Notes under the pieces: model-generated
What the model saw: the letters and a program-made list of their open reading frames with translations, nothing else
What the model was told of the DNA's origin: nothing
The model's database searches: none
From: Methylomonas koyamae
GTDB taxonomy: Bacteria; Pseudomonadota; Gammaproteobacteria; Methylococcales; Methylomonadaceae
Assembly: GCF_001644025.1 (NCBI RefSeq)
Contig: NZ_LUUK01000178.1
Coordinates: 1-38,460 of the forward strand
Direction of reading: 5' to 3'
DNA length: 38,460 bases
Program-made: the position numbers and the translations under genes
Shown here: positions 1 to 8,364 of the stretch, piece after piece
Layout of the letters: every line of letters begins with the position of its first letter
Position numbering within the stretch: position 1 is the first letter of the stretch

Positions 1-119
1 CCGCCGAACTGCCGATCGCCGCTCATTGGGGACTGGCGCGGCCGCACGGCCGGCAGATTCTAACCGGCGACCGGCAAATGGACGGATTCTATTATGCCAA
101 GCTGCGGAAATCCGCCTGA
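1..119 (+). CDS. rsmB: 16S rRNA (cytosine-967-C5)-methyltransferase, C-terminal fragment
   Basis: Only the last 38 codons are inside the window; the gene begins upstream. The frame running from position 3 to the TGA at 117-119 ends in a GDRQMDGFYYAKLRK-like tail, which is the usual C-terminus of RsmB, where the DGFYYA motif closes the methyltransferase fold. RsmB methylates C967 of 16S rRNA using S-adenosylmethionine. The context agrees: in many gammaproteobacteria rsmB is followed by a DUF4390 gene and ntrYX, as here. The next gene starts inside this one (overlap 94-119), so the genes are probably cotranscribed. Confidence 0.85.
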   Translation, partial: AELPIAAHWGLARPHGRQILTGDRQMDGFYYAKLRKSA

Positions 120-735
120 CACCGCGCTAAGTGCCGCTAGCGCACAGAGCGACAAGCGACACCCCGCGCGCGGATACCCCGGAAATCGGCGCTGGATCAG
201 CGCCTTGCTGTCGCTGATCATCGCCTTCTGGCTACCAACTGCCTCTGGCGGCGATTACTCGGCAAAAATCGGCGACCCACAATGGAAAACCAGCGAATAC
301 GGTTACTCAGCCGGCGTGCAAATCGAATATCGCTTGAGTCCAACCGCCAAGGAAGCGCTGCATAAAGGGGTACCGCTAACCTGGCGTGTTGTTATCGAGT
401 TACGTCGCCCCGGCCGGTTATGGGAAGAAACCGTCTACAGCCGCGAACTGCGCTACACCCTGCAATTTCACGCCTTGCTAAACCAATACGCCGTCGAAAC
501 CGGAAACGGCGGCAGCGAAATGTTTTTAACCCTGAGCGCGGCCTTGGCGTTCATGGCGTCTATCAGCACGGACATGGCGCCGGCCGGCGAAAATCTCGAC
601 GCGACGCCGTTACAGCTCGCGGTAAAAACCCGCTTCGACCGCGAAGCCCTGCCGATTCCGCTCCGGCCGATGGCCTATCTGGACCATCGGTGGTTTTTGT
701 CCAGCGACTGGTATTTATGGTCAATCCCAAAATAA
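94..735 (+). CDS. DUF4390 family secreted protein
   Basis: This 213-residue protein has a basic N-terminal stretch, one hydrophobic segment (about residues 34-50, a signal peptide or anchor) and then a soluble beta-rich domain typical of DUF4390. The family has no established biochemical role; it is mostly recognised by its position between rsmB and ntrY. The ATG at 94 overlaps the end of rsmB by 26 bases. No other Met occurs before the mature domain, which supports this start, although the first 30 residues are unusually long and a non-ATG start nearer the hydrophobic segment is possible. The 3' end overlaps ntrY by 19 bases. It may affect envelope sensing by NtrY, but that is only inference from linkage. 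Confidence 0.8.
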   Translation: MPSCGNPPDTALSAASAQSDKRHPARGYPGNRRWISALLSLIIAFWLPTASGGDYSAKIGDPQWKTSEYGYSAGVQIEYRLSPTAKEALHKGVPLTWRVVIELRRPGRLWEETVYSRELRYTLQFHALLNQYAVETGNGGSEMFLTLSAALAFMASISTDMAPAGENLDATPLQLAVKTRFDREALPIPLRPMAYLDHRWFLSSDWYLWSIPK

Positions 736-2873
736 AACTGCCGGCCAGCGCTCTGATCGTCATCCTGTTCGGGGCGGTCTTGCTGCTGTTGCAATTGATG
801 AGCAGCGCCAGCCAGGAATCGTCCGAACTCGGCGAAATGTATTCCTGGCTGCTGGTCATCAATACGCTCGGATCGATCATCCTGCTGGGACTGGTCGTCG
901 TCAACGCTTACTCGCTGGTCCGCGAACTGAAGAAGAAGGAGGCCGGCTCCCGGCTGACCACCCGGATGGTGTCGCTGTTCGTGTTATTGGCCTTGGCTCC
1001 GGCGGCCATCGTGTTTTATTTTTCGGTGCAATTCCTGCATCAAGGCATCGACAGTTGGTTCAACGTCGAAATCGACCGGGCGATGGACGACGCGCTGGAA
1101 CTCAGCCAGTCGTCACTGACCCAACGGATGAATTGGCACATTAAGCAAACCCAGCAAATGGCCGACAAATTGCGTGGTAAGTCGGAGCATCTGATCGCGT
1201 TGGAAATCGGCTCGCTGTGGGCCGAATCCGGCGCGCTGGAACTGGCGGTCTTCACCCATCAAGGCCGGATTTTGGCGTCGAGCAGCGTCAATCCCAGCGA
1301 CATTCTGCCGCATATGCCGGACGAACAGATCTGGCTGCAGCTACGTCAAAACAAGCAATATTTCGCGTTCGATCCCGGCGACAACGACGACATGCTGGTC
1401 CGCATCATCGTCTCGCTGGAGCCTGACCAAAGTCGCTACCTGCAAGTGCTGTATCCGATTCCGCTGCGGGTCACCGATTTGGCCGACTCGATCGAGTTCG
1501 CCTTCATTCGCTACCAGCAGATGAATTTTCTACGCGACTCGCTGAAAACCAGTTTCTCGTTGATATTGCTGCTGGTGCTACTGTTGAGTCTGCTCGCGGC
1601 GATTTGGGTGGCTTTCATCAGCATCCGCAACATCGTCGCGCCGGTCAAGGAGTTGGTCAAAGGCACCCAGGCCGTCGCCGAGGGAGACTATCAACAGCAA
1701 CTGCCGGTCATGAGCCAGGACGATTTGGGCTTTTTGGTCGAATCGTTCAACCAGATGACCCGGCGTATCGGCCGCTCCCGCGACGAAACCCGCGCCGCCG
1801 GCCTGGAAGTCGAAAATCAACGCGCCTACCTGGAAACCATTCTCGCCAATCTGACCGCCGGCGTGATCAGCTTCGACGCCCGCTACTACATCCGCACCGC
1901 CAACCAGGCCGCCTACCGAATTCTGCACATCCCGGTCAGCCATTTCGTCGGCCAAACCTTACCGGAACTGGCCGCCAATCACGTCGAACTGGCCGACATG
2001 CTGACAGCGATCCAGCGACTGCTGGAAAAAGCCGACGACATCTGGGAGCAGCGCATTGTCTTCCTCGGCCCCAACGGCCGCCAGGAATTGCTGTGCCGCG
2101 GCACGCCGCTGTTCCAGCAGGACGGCAGCCGCACCGGCGCGGTGGTGGTATTCGACGACGTTACCGACTTGATACAAGCCCAAAAGAACGCGGCTTGGGG
2201 CGAAGTAGCCCGCCGACTGGCTCACGAAATCAAGAATCCGTTGACGCCGATTCAGCTGTCGGCCGAACGTCTGCAACACAAACTGGCCAAGGAACTCGAC
2301 GAGGCCGGCGCTGAGTTTTTGCAACGCGGCACCCGCACCATCGTCCAACAGGTCGAGGCGATGAAACGGATGGTCGACGACTTTTCCGAGTACGCCCGGC
2401 CGTCCAAGAAGCAAGTCGAAAAAATCCATTTGCTGGACTTGATCCAAGAAGTGCTGGCGCTGTACACGCCGTTCGGCATCAAATTCGACACCGACTTCAA
2501 GAATCAACGAGTGATCGTCGAAGCAGACCCGGTCAGCATTCGCCAAGTGCTGCACAATCTGATCAAGAACGCCCAGGAAGCGACCACCGAACAGTGCCGG
2601 GTGACGATTAAGATCGCCAAGGTGGTGCGCAACAACGCCGAATACGTGGAACTGAGCCTGTACGACAACGGCAGCGGCCTGAATGCGGAGCAGATCGAAA
2701 CGATTTTCGAGCCCTACGTGACCAGCAAGGCCAAGGGCACCGGCCTGGGCCTGGCCATCGTCAAAAAAATTATCGAGGAACACGGCGGCGTGATCTGGGT
2801 GGATACGTCTTATAATGCCGGGGCCGGCTTCATCATCCAACTGCCGGTCTTTGAATTCGGGAACCCTTCATGA
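717..2873 (+). CDS. ntrY: Nitrogen regulation sensor histidine kinase NtrY
   Basis: Membrane sensor kinase of the NtrY/NtrX pair, 718 residues. Visible in order: three hydrophobic segments near the N-terminus, an extracytoplasmic sensor region, a further membrane segment followed by a HAMP domain (about residues 300-350), a PAS domain (about 370-480), the dimerisation/phosphoacceptor helix with AHEIKNPLTP (His503), and an ATPase domain with the N box (NLIKNAQEA), G1 box (DNGSGL) and G2 box (GTGLGLAIV). The same frame is open back to 420, but the protein that matches the family begins at the ATG at 717, just before the upstream stop. Its TGA overlaps the ntrX ATG (ATGA), implying translational coupling. 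NtrY senses nitrogen or redox state and phosphorylates NtrX. Confidence 0.93.
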   Translation: MVNPKIKLPASALIVILFGAVLLLLQLMSSASQESSELGEMYSWLLVINTLGSIILLGLVVVNAYSLVRELKKKEAGSRLTTRMVSLFVLLALAPAAIVFYFSVQFLHQGIDSWFNVEIDRAMDDALELSQSSLTQRMNWHIKQTQQMADKLRGKSEHLIALEIGSLWAESGALELAVFTHQGRILASSSVNPSDILPHMPDEQIWLQLRQNKQYFAFDPGDNDDMLVRIIVSLEPDQSRYLQVLYPIPLRVTDLADSIEFAFIRYQQMNFLRDSLKTSFSLILLLVLLLSLLAAIWVAFISIRNIVAPVKELVKGTQAVAEGDYQQQLPVMSQDDLGFLVESFNQMTRRIGRSRDETRAAGLEVENQRAYLETILANLTAGVISFDARYYIRTANQAAYRILHIPVSHFVGQTLPELAANHVELADMLTAIQRLLEKADDIWEQRIVFLGPNGRQELLCRGTPLFQQDGSRTGAVVVFDDVTDLIQAQKNAAWGEVARRLAHEIKNPLTPIQLSAERLQHKLAKELDEAGAEFLQRGTRTIVQQVEAMKRMVDDFSEYARPSKKQVEKIHLLDLIQEVLALYTPFGIKFDTDFKNQRVIVEADPVSIRQVLHNLIKNAQEATTEQCRVTIKIAKVVRNNAEYVELSLYDNGSGLNAEQIETIFEPYVTSKAKGTGLGLAIVKKIIEEHGGVIWVDTSYNAGAGFIIQLPVFEFGNPS

Positions 2874-4231
2874 ACAAGCAAGCGCCCTACATACTGGTCG
2901 TCGACGACGAGCAGGACATTCGTCAACTGGTATCGGAAATTTTGGAAGACGAAGGTTACGATGTAGCGATGGCCGAAAACGCCACCGAAGCCCGTAAGCT
3001 GAAAAATCAACGTCCGCCCAATCTGATACTGCTGGATATCTGGATGCCCGACAGCGACGGCATCACCTTGCTGCGCGAATGGGTCGGCGAAGACAGTTCG
3101 CTGTGTCCGGTGATCATGATGTCCGGTCACGGCTCGGTGGAATCGGCGGTCGAAGCCACTCGGCTGGGCGCCTACGACTTTCTGGAAAAACCGCTGTCGC
3201 TGGCTAAATTGCTGCTGATCGTCGAGCGGGCGCTGGAAACCAGTTCTCTGCAACGCGAAAACGCCGGCCTGAAACAACAACTGATGATCACGGTCGAGCC
3301 GGTCGGCAAGAGCGCCGTGGTCGAGCGCACCAAGGACAAACTGAAGCGTCTGGCCCAACACGACGCCCGGGTGCTGTTCGTCGGCGAGGCCGGCGTCGGC
3401 AAGGAAATGTACGCCCGTTATCTGCACAACGCCAGCTCGCGGCGCGACGGCCCTTTCGTCGACGTCTCGGTCGGCAGCATTTCGCCGGAAAACGCCGCCG
3501 TCGAGTTTTTCGGCCGCGAGGACAACGGCCGGATTTATCGAGGCTTGCTGGAACAAGCCCACCGCGGCACCTTGTTCCTCGGCGAAATCGGCGGCATGGA
3601 CCCGGAAACCCAAACCCGCTTGCTCAGCGCGCTGGAGTCCAGCTCCTTTCTGCGAGTCGGCGGCAGTCAGGCGGTAAGAGTGGATGTACGTGTCGTCGCT
3701 TCGACGCGGTTAGCGCTGGACGAGGAGGTCAACAGCGGCCGTTTTCGCCAGGATTTGTACTATTTACTGAACGTGGTGACGCTGGACATCTCGCCGCTAC
3801 GCGATCACAGCGAAGACGTACCGGCACTGTTGAATTTCTACGTCGATCATTTCGTGATGCACGAAAAATTGCCGTTCCGACGCTTCTCGATGGCCGCGCA
3901 AAATTATTTGCGCAACTACAGCTGGCCGGGGAACGTCCGCGAATTGCGCAATCTGGTGCAACGCCTGATGATCTTGGGCGCCGGCGACGACATCGAGCTG
4001 GACGAAGTCAAGACCGCGCTGGGCTCGATCGCCGAACAACCCAAACTGGGCTCGAACGTGCCGGAATTTTTCAATTTGCCGCTAAAGGAAGCCCGCGACC
4101 ACTTCGAAAAATCCTATCTGGAATACCACTTCGAAAAGACCGGCGGCAGCGTGGCCAAATTGGCGGCGGCTATCGGCATGGAGCGCACCCACCTTTACCG
4201 TAAGCTGCATTCGCTGAAGATCAAACTCTAA
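2870..4231 (+). CDS. ntrX: Response regulator NtrX (NtrC family, degenerate AAA+ domain)
   Basis: 453 residues. The receiver domain keeps the acidic pair Asp12/Asp13, phosphoacceptor Asp56 and Lys107. The central AAA+ domain has a Walker A loop (GEAGVGKE), but the GAFTGA loop that contacts sigma-54 is missing: the segment between EFFGRED and the Walker B strand is shortened. The Walker B motif also reads LFLGEIG, not LFLDEIG. The C-terminus is a Fis-type helix-turn-helix (VAKLAAAIGMERTHLYRKL). The protein is therefore probably a DNA-binding regulator that does not activate sigma-54 directly. Loss of GAFTGA has been described for other NtrX proteins. It is coupled to ntrY by an ATGA overlap. 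Confidence 0.92.
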   Translation: MNKQAPYILVVDDEQDIRQLVSEILEDEGYDVAMAENATEARKLKNQRPPNLILLDIWMPDSDGITLLREWVGEDSSLCPVIMMSGHGSVESAVEATRLGAYDFLEKPLSLAKLLLIVERALETSSLQRENAGLKQQLMITVEPVGKSAVVERTKDKLKRLAQHDARVLFVGEAGVGKEMYARYLHNASSRRDGPFVDVSVGSISPENAAVEFFGREDNGRIYRGLLEQAHRGTLFLGEIGGMDPETQTRLLSALESSSFLRVGGSQAVRVDVRVVASTRLALDEEVNSGRFRQDLYYLLNVVTLDISPLRDHSEDVPALLNFYVDHFVMHEKLPFRRFSMAAQNYLRNYSWPGNVRELRNLVQRLMILGAGDDIELDEVKTALGSIAEQPKLGSNVPEFFNLPLKEARDHFEKSYLEYHFEKTGGSVAKLAAAIGMERTHLYRKLHSLKIKL

Positions 4232-4308
4232 GTCAGCACCGCCGAGACCGACAAAAAACGGCCCCGGCAAGGCGGCGCGGAGATTGGTCGCCTCGCCGCC
4301 TGCTCGCG

Positions 4309-4854
4309 TTAATGAATATGCACTTCGCGGGATTTGGCTTTGTCGCTGCGGCGCAAGGTATAGTCGTCCTGATCGCCGGCCATCGGCTTGCCGTCGCTGT
4401 TCAGCAACACCAGCGTGCTGTCGTCCTGAATCGTGAATTTCCGCACCGATTCGTCTTTCTTCGAGGTTAGCAGCAAGGTGCGGGACTTTTCGTCCCACGC
4501 GTATTTACCTTTGTCGTAATACTCCCGACTGGACTCCCTGGCGTATTGGGTTACCAACAAATAATTGCTTTTTGGTTTGAGCGACAGCGTCATTTTAAAA
4601 CCATCGCAATCCTTTTCCTTACACGGCAAGTAACCGTAGAACACGCCGCGAAACCCGCCGGTTTCGTCTGCCGGAGCGGCGTGGGCGGAATGATCGACGC
4701 CTTGCTCCTGATGCCGACTCATTTCCCGCGCCTTCAGCGCTTTTTCCTGCAGTTGCATATCGGATTCGGCCCAGGCGACGTTAAACGAGGCCAAGCAGGC
4801 GCCGAAAAAAATCCATGTCACATTTTTTGTAATTGTTCTGTTTAATGTTTGCAT
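4309..4854 (-). CDS. NlpE N-terminal domain (copper resistance/envelope stress) protein
   Basis: 181 residues from the ATG at 4854. The N-terminal hydrophobic segment (residues 12-28) ends in AWA, fitting signal peptidase I; a Cys inside it (FFGAC) is a poor but possible lipobox. The mature part matches the NlpE N-terminal domain: GVFYGYLPC, a TLSLKPKSNYLL strand, a GKYAWDEKSRTLLL strand and a closing KPM. In E. coli NlpE the corresponding cysteines are CxxC; here the spacing is C-x4-C (CKEKDC). A His-containing linker (HSAHAA) precedes the domain. The role is probably periplasmic sensing or binding of metal or envelope stress. The gene is convergent with ntrX and has no obvious ribosome-binding site. 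The frame extends further upstream to 4956, but that part has no signal-peptide character. Confidence 0.72.
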   Translation of the reverse strand: MQTLNRTITKNVTWIFFGACLASFNVAWAESDMQLQEKALKAREMSRHQEQGVDHSAHAAPADETGGFRGVFYGYLPCKEKDCDGFKMTLSLKPKSNYLLVTQYARESSREYYDKGKYAWDEKSRTLLLTSKKDESVRKFTIQDDSTLVLLNSDGKPMAGDQDDYTLRRSDKAKSREVHIH

Positions 4855-5335
4855 AAGCGATTTTTCTGGTCTGTGCGTTAAATGATCGTTCTCGCGGCTC
4901 GCGATACACCGGCTGATTGACGAATCTCCCCAGCCGATCGAGAGTGGGCCGCTCACTGGAGCGCTATAGTATCCCGAGGCGGGCGATTATGACAGTTTCG
5001 GACTTGGTTCTCCGCGCCTTAGGCAAGACTACCAGTGAAATCGCCGTTATCAATACTGGACTGGGGTGCCGTTCGCGCGCTGTCTGGCGAACTGATCACG
5101 GGTCGCATCGATAGCCCGAGTTTTCCATCGATCGAAATTCGCCGCTGGACACCGTGTTTCGCTCTCGTCACCCAAAATCCGCGCGGCCAAAGGCCAAAGC
5201 ATCCTAGGATCTCCAGCCGGTCTTGATAACAATCCGAAGTGACGACTATCGTTACGAACACCGCGCGCCAGGTGCTTACGCGATCGATAAAACGCAAGCA
5301 CACGGTTAAGCGTCGGTATTCAAACCCAAATAAAC
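4855..5335. other. Intergenic region between the nlpE-like gene and rplM
   Basis: About 480 bases between divergent genes. Short open frames occur on both strands, but none shows domain character or a ribosome-binding site. It must hold the promoter of the nlpE-like gene; a TACTAT hexamer on the minus strand near 4965 is a possible -10 with no convincing -35. Nothing else is supported. Confidence 0.5.
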
Positions 5336-5364
5336 TTGAATTTGGCTTGACGTTTCAGTAGAAT
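5336..5364 (+). promoter_or_regulatory. Sigma-70 promoter of rplM-rpsI
   Basis: A -35 TTGAAT at 5336-5341 and a -10 TAGAAT at 5359-5364 are separated by exactly 17 bases. The predicted start near 5371 leaves a leader of about 35 bases before rplM, with a GAGAAG ribosome-binding site just upstream of the ATG. Confidence 0.7.
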
Positions 5365-5406
5365 TCCGGGTTTTTATAGACCGCCTCAACCTTTGAGAAG
5401 CAAATA

Positions 5407-5835
5407 ATGAAAACATTTAGTGCAAAGCCCGCGGAAGTTAAGCGCGACTGGTACGTGATCGATGCGGAAGGAAAGACATTAGGTCGCCTTGCTACTGAGA
5501 TTGCACGCCGTCTTCGCGGCAAACACAAACCCGAATACACGCCGCACGTCGACACCGGCGACTACATCATCGTCATCAATGCCGAGAAAGTCGGCGTGAC
5601 CGGCAACAAGGAAAAAGACAAAATGTACTATCGCCACACCGGCTACATAGGCAACATGAAGTCTGCTTCGCTGGGCAAATTGAGACAAACCTTCCCGGAC
5701 CGCATCATCACGACTGCGGTACAAGGCATGCTGCCTAAGAATCCGTTGGGGCGGGCAATGTTCAAAAAATTGAAAGTTTACGCGGGTTCTGAGCACAATC
5801 ATCAGTCTCAGCAACCCAAAGTTTTAGAATTCTAA
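5407..5835 (+). CDS. rplM: 50S ribosomal protein L13
   Basis: 142 residues, the standard length for L13. It starts MKTFSAKP and includes the [18 protein letters not shown] opening, the [16 protein letters not shown] core and a YYRHTGYIG segment. L13 is an early-assembling large-subunit protein. A GAGAAG ribosome-binding site lies 7 bases upstream of the ATG. Fifteen bases separate it from rpsI, the universal partner gene, and both share the promoter at 5336-5364 and the terminator at 6252-6279. Confidence 0.98.
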   Translation: MKTFSAKPAEVKRDWYVIDAEGKTLGRLATEIARRLRGKHKPEYTPHVDTGDYIIVINAEKVGVTGNKEKDKMYYRHTGYIGNMKSASLGKLRQTFPDRIITTAVQGMLPKNPLGRAMFKKLKVYAGSEHNHQSQQPKVLEF

Positions 5836-5850
5836 GCAGGTAGATAGTTT

Positions 5851-6240
5851 ATGGCAGCTCAGTACTACGGAACAGGTCGTCGCAAAAGCTCGGTCGCGCG
5901 CGTTTACGCCACCATCGGCTCAGGCAAATTCACCATCAACAGCCTCCCTGTTGAGCAATATTTCGGTCGCAAAACCGACGAGATGATTGCCAGACAACCG
6001 CTGGAGTTGTTGGGCAAAACCGCCGACTTCGACGTCAACATCCTCGTTAGCGGCGGAGGCCCATCTGGTCAAGCCGGTGCCATCAGACACGGCTTGGCTC
6101 GCGCCCTAATCGAATTCGACGAAGTATTGAGATCGCCCCTGCGTAAAGCCGGTTACGTAACTCGCGACGCCCGTGTCGTCGAACGTAAAAAAGTCGGTCT
6201 ACACAAAGCCAGAAAACGTCCGCAATACTCGAAACGTTAA
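5851..6240 (+). CDS. rpsI: 30S ribosomal protein S9
   Basis: 129 residues, normal for S9. The start [17 protein letters not shown], the [19 protein letters not shown] motif and the basic tail ending KRPQYSKR are diagnostic; the terminal Lys-Arg reaches the P-site tRNA in the small subunit. An AGG-type ribosome-binding site precedes the ATG. It is the second and last gene of the rplM-rpsI operon, with a perfect intrinsic terminator 11 bases after the stop. Confidence 0.98.
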   Translation: MAAQYYGTGRRKSSVARVYATIGSGKFTINSLPVEQYFGRKTDEMIARQPLELLGKTADFDVNILVSGGGPSGQAGAIRHGLARALIEFDEVLRSPLRKAGYVTRDARVVERKKVGLHKARKRPQYSKR

Positions 6241-6251
6241 TCGGTTCTACC

Positions 6252-6279
6252 AAAAAAGCCGCTGGAAAGCGGCTTTTTT
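6252..6279 (+). terminator. Rho-independent terminator after rpsI
   Basis: AAAAAAGCCGCT, a GGAA tetraloop and AGCGGCTTTTTT form a perfect 12-base-pair inverted repeat ending in six T. Because the left arm begins with six A it would also work on the minus strand. Confidence 0.93.
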
Positions 6280-6493
6280 GTGTCATTAAATTTGGGGCAA
6301 CCGATTATTCGGCCACAAAATCCACCCCGAAAACTAAAACCTACCCAGCCCGAAACCGTTTTTCCGGCCAAGCCGAATCGCGTTAAGCAATCCGGTCAGA
6401 GTGACTCGACAACCTCAAATGCGCTAGACTATCGTCAATCGCGACGCCAGTGGCCGCGACGCGAGCCAGTCGCGAGACTTAGCCGAGCGAGCC

Positions 6494-6910
6494 TTAATTG
6501 ATCGCGTGTTGCCGATCGGGGAACAACGCAAGCACCATTGTCAGATGTTCCGGCGCATCGAACAAAATGCTTCTCTCGGCGAAAAAGTCGCCGGCGGCTT
6601 CAATCGCATCTAGCATCACCGCAACCACGTAACGCTCGGCGTGAGACGACGCCACCATTTTCTCGGGCACCGCCGATTCGACCCGCAAGACCTGCATCGA
6701 CTCGTCGAAAGAATGCAAGCGCAAGCCGTCGAAATCGGCTTTTTCGACCCGGCTCGGCAGCATAAACACAATATCCACGACCGGCATGCGCTTCTGCAGA
6801 TGATGCTCGCGCAGTCCGGCCAGATCGATGGCAACTTTGGTAATGGCCTTGGCGATCGCGCTGTCTTCCAGCGCGCGGTCCGGCATCATGGAGGCAATAT
6901 GTAAGGTCAT
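6494..6910 (-). CDS. Conserved protein of unknown function
   Basis: 138 residues from the ATG at 6910, which has a GAGAG ribosome-binding site. The frame is open for another 165 bases upstream, but that portion reads as unrelated sequence and begins with TTG. The protein has no signal peptide or membrane segment. It opens with TLHIASMMPDRALEDSAIAKAITKV and has a regular alternation of strands and helices with a conserved-looking VDIVFMLP strand and a VESAVPEKM turn. It is small, soluble and probably cytoplasmic. I do not recognise a characterised family. It stands alone between the ribosomal operon and the efflux operon. Confidence 0.7.
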   Translation of the reverse strand: MTLHIASMMPDRALEDSAIAKAITKVAIDLAGLREHHLQKRMPVVDIVFMLPSRVEKADFDGLRLHSFDESMQVLRVESAVPEKMVASSHAERYVVAVMLDAIEAAGDFFAERSILFDAPEHLTMVLALFPDRQHAIN

Positions 6911-7200
6911 GGCACACTCTCGACAATGGATGGTAAAGTCATTCAGCAAAAGCCGTTCCAAATTTTCGGCGATCTCTGAAAATAGGCGAACCGACCGTCG
7001 CGGCCCAGCATTGCCCGGCACTTCCTGCCCAAATCCGAGTCTTTCGCGAACGCCAGATTGTGCCAAAGCCAACAAAGTCGGGCGAAGCTGCTATTCGAGC
7101 AACGACACCCGACCACGCATGGAGCTACCCATAGAGAACAGCTCTATGCCTTTTTGTAATCTCGCCGATGATGCCTTGCCAAACCAATACACCCCATTTG

Positions 7201-8364
7201 CTACCGCCGGTTGGCCGCGACAATCGACGCGATCGCCTCTTCTACCCCGGCTAACTCGTCGTCGTAAACCATGGTTCTATACTCGACGGCGGTCGTATCG
7301 ACCAGCGATTGTCGGGGAGTTTGACGATCATCGGCAACCAGTTCGATGCGAGTCAGCGTCGACAATCCCGGCTGTAACGGCCGCTCGGCCAGTTCCTCGT
7401 TGCTCAGGACCACCCGGACCGGCACCCGCTCGGCGACATGTATGAAATTGCCGGTCGCGTTATCGGTCGGCAATAACGCAAACACGCTGCCGGTACCCGG
7501 TAGCAAACCCTCCACGCGACCGTGATAAAGCCGGTCCGGATAGGCATCGACCCGGATTTCGGCCTGCAGACCCGGACGAATGCCGGCTATGCGGTTTTCC
7601 GGCACATTGGCCTCGACCCACAAACGATCCACGGCCACGATGGTCAATAGCGCGGTGCCCGGTTGAACGCTATCGCCAACCCTGGCCTTACGTTTAGCGA
7701 CGACACCTGCGACGGGCGCGCGGACTTCCCGACGCCGGTACTCCAAATAAGCACGACGCAAGCGTTGCTTGGCTAATTCGACGGCGGGATGCTCGGCGAT
7801 ATCGGTGGTTCCGAGTTGCGCCGCCAATTCGGTTTGTTCCGCGCCGACTTCGAACTCCGCCGCTTCCAGCTCGCGGATTTTATCTTCGGCATTTTGCACC
7901 TGCTGTTCGGATACCGCGCCCTCGTCAATCGCCAAACGCATACGGTTGAGGTCGTGACGGACCGCCGCCAATGCCGCGCCGCGCGCCGCCAAGCGTTGGT
8001 GCAAGGTGTCCCGCTTCGCCGCCAATGCCGCGATCCGCCGAACCGCATCCGCCAACTCAGCCTCTGCTTGGCGCAAGCCGATTTCGGCATGCCGGCCATC
8101 CAGCCTGACCAACAACTGACCGGCCGCCACCGCTTGCGTGTCCTCGGCCAATATCTCCACCACGGTACCCGCCGTTTGCGCCTCGACCCCAAGCACATGG
8201 CCGGCGACAAAAGCATCGTCGGTACTCACCCAGTGTCTATCCAGCCACCAGCCGCGCGCGGCATAAGCCAACGCGACCGTTACGCAAGCGATCAAGGTCC
8301 ACCGCAAACGCCGATTGCGCCGACGCAGGGCTGCTCGGGGACCGTGTCCGCGGACTTCGCTCAT
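7201..8364 (-). CDS. EmrA/HlyD-family membrane fusion protein
   Basis: 387 residues. One N-terminal membrane anchor (about residues 20-40) is followed by the WVSTDDAFVAGH motif typical of EmrA-type adaptors, a first biotinyl-lipoyl half (GTVVEILAEDTQAVAAGQLL), a coiled-coil hairpin rich in Ala, Glu and Arg (about 90-190), the second lipoyl half (VRAPVAGVVAKR) and a beta barrel. It would bridge the inner membrane pump (9785-11359) and the outer membrane factor (8361-9788). The chosen ATG at 8364 overlaps the outer membrane factor stop (ATGA); the same frame runs 18 codons further upstream without better evidence. It is the last gene of a four-gene operon. Confidence 0.88.
   Translation of the reverse strand: MSEVRGHGPRAALRRRNRRLRWTLIACVTVALAYAARGWWLDRHWVSTDDAFVAGHVLGVEAQTAGTVVEILAEDTQAVAAGQLLVRLDGRHAEIGLRQAEAELADAVRRIAALAAKRDTLHQRLAARGAALAAVRHDLNRMRLAIDEGAVSEQQVQNAEDKIRELEAAEFEVGAEQTELAAQLGTTDIAEHPAVELAKQRLRRAYLEYRRREVRAPVAGVVAKRKARVGDSVQPGTALLTIVAVDRLWVEANVPENRIAGIRPGLQAEIRVDAYPDRLYHGRVEGLLPGTGSVFALLPTDNATGNFIHVAERVPVRVVLSNEELAERPLQPGLSTLTRIELVADDRQTPRQSLVDTTAVEYRTMVYDDELAGVEEAIASIVAANRR

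Noticed and set aside
420-716. Upstream extension of the ntrY frame
   Set aside because: The region is covered by the DUF4390 gene in another frame and reads as Arg-rich non-protein-like sequence. NtrY homology and membrane helices begin at 717.
1959-2840. 293-codon minus-strand open frame inside ntrY
   Set aside because: Entirely opposite a well-supported kinase gene; high-GC antisense frames stay open by codon bias, and it shows no domains.
4245-4305. Hairpin GGCGGCG...CGCCGCC between ntrX and the nlpE-like gene as a terminator
   Set aside because: The T-run lies about 12 bases away from the stem on the minus strand and is absent on the plus strand.
4917-5114. 65-codon frame between the nlpE-like gene and rplM
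   Set aside because: No ribosome-binding site, unusual composition, and no similarity to known small proteins.
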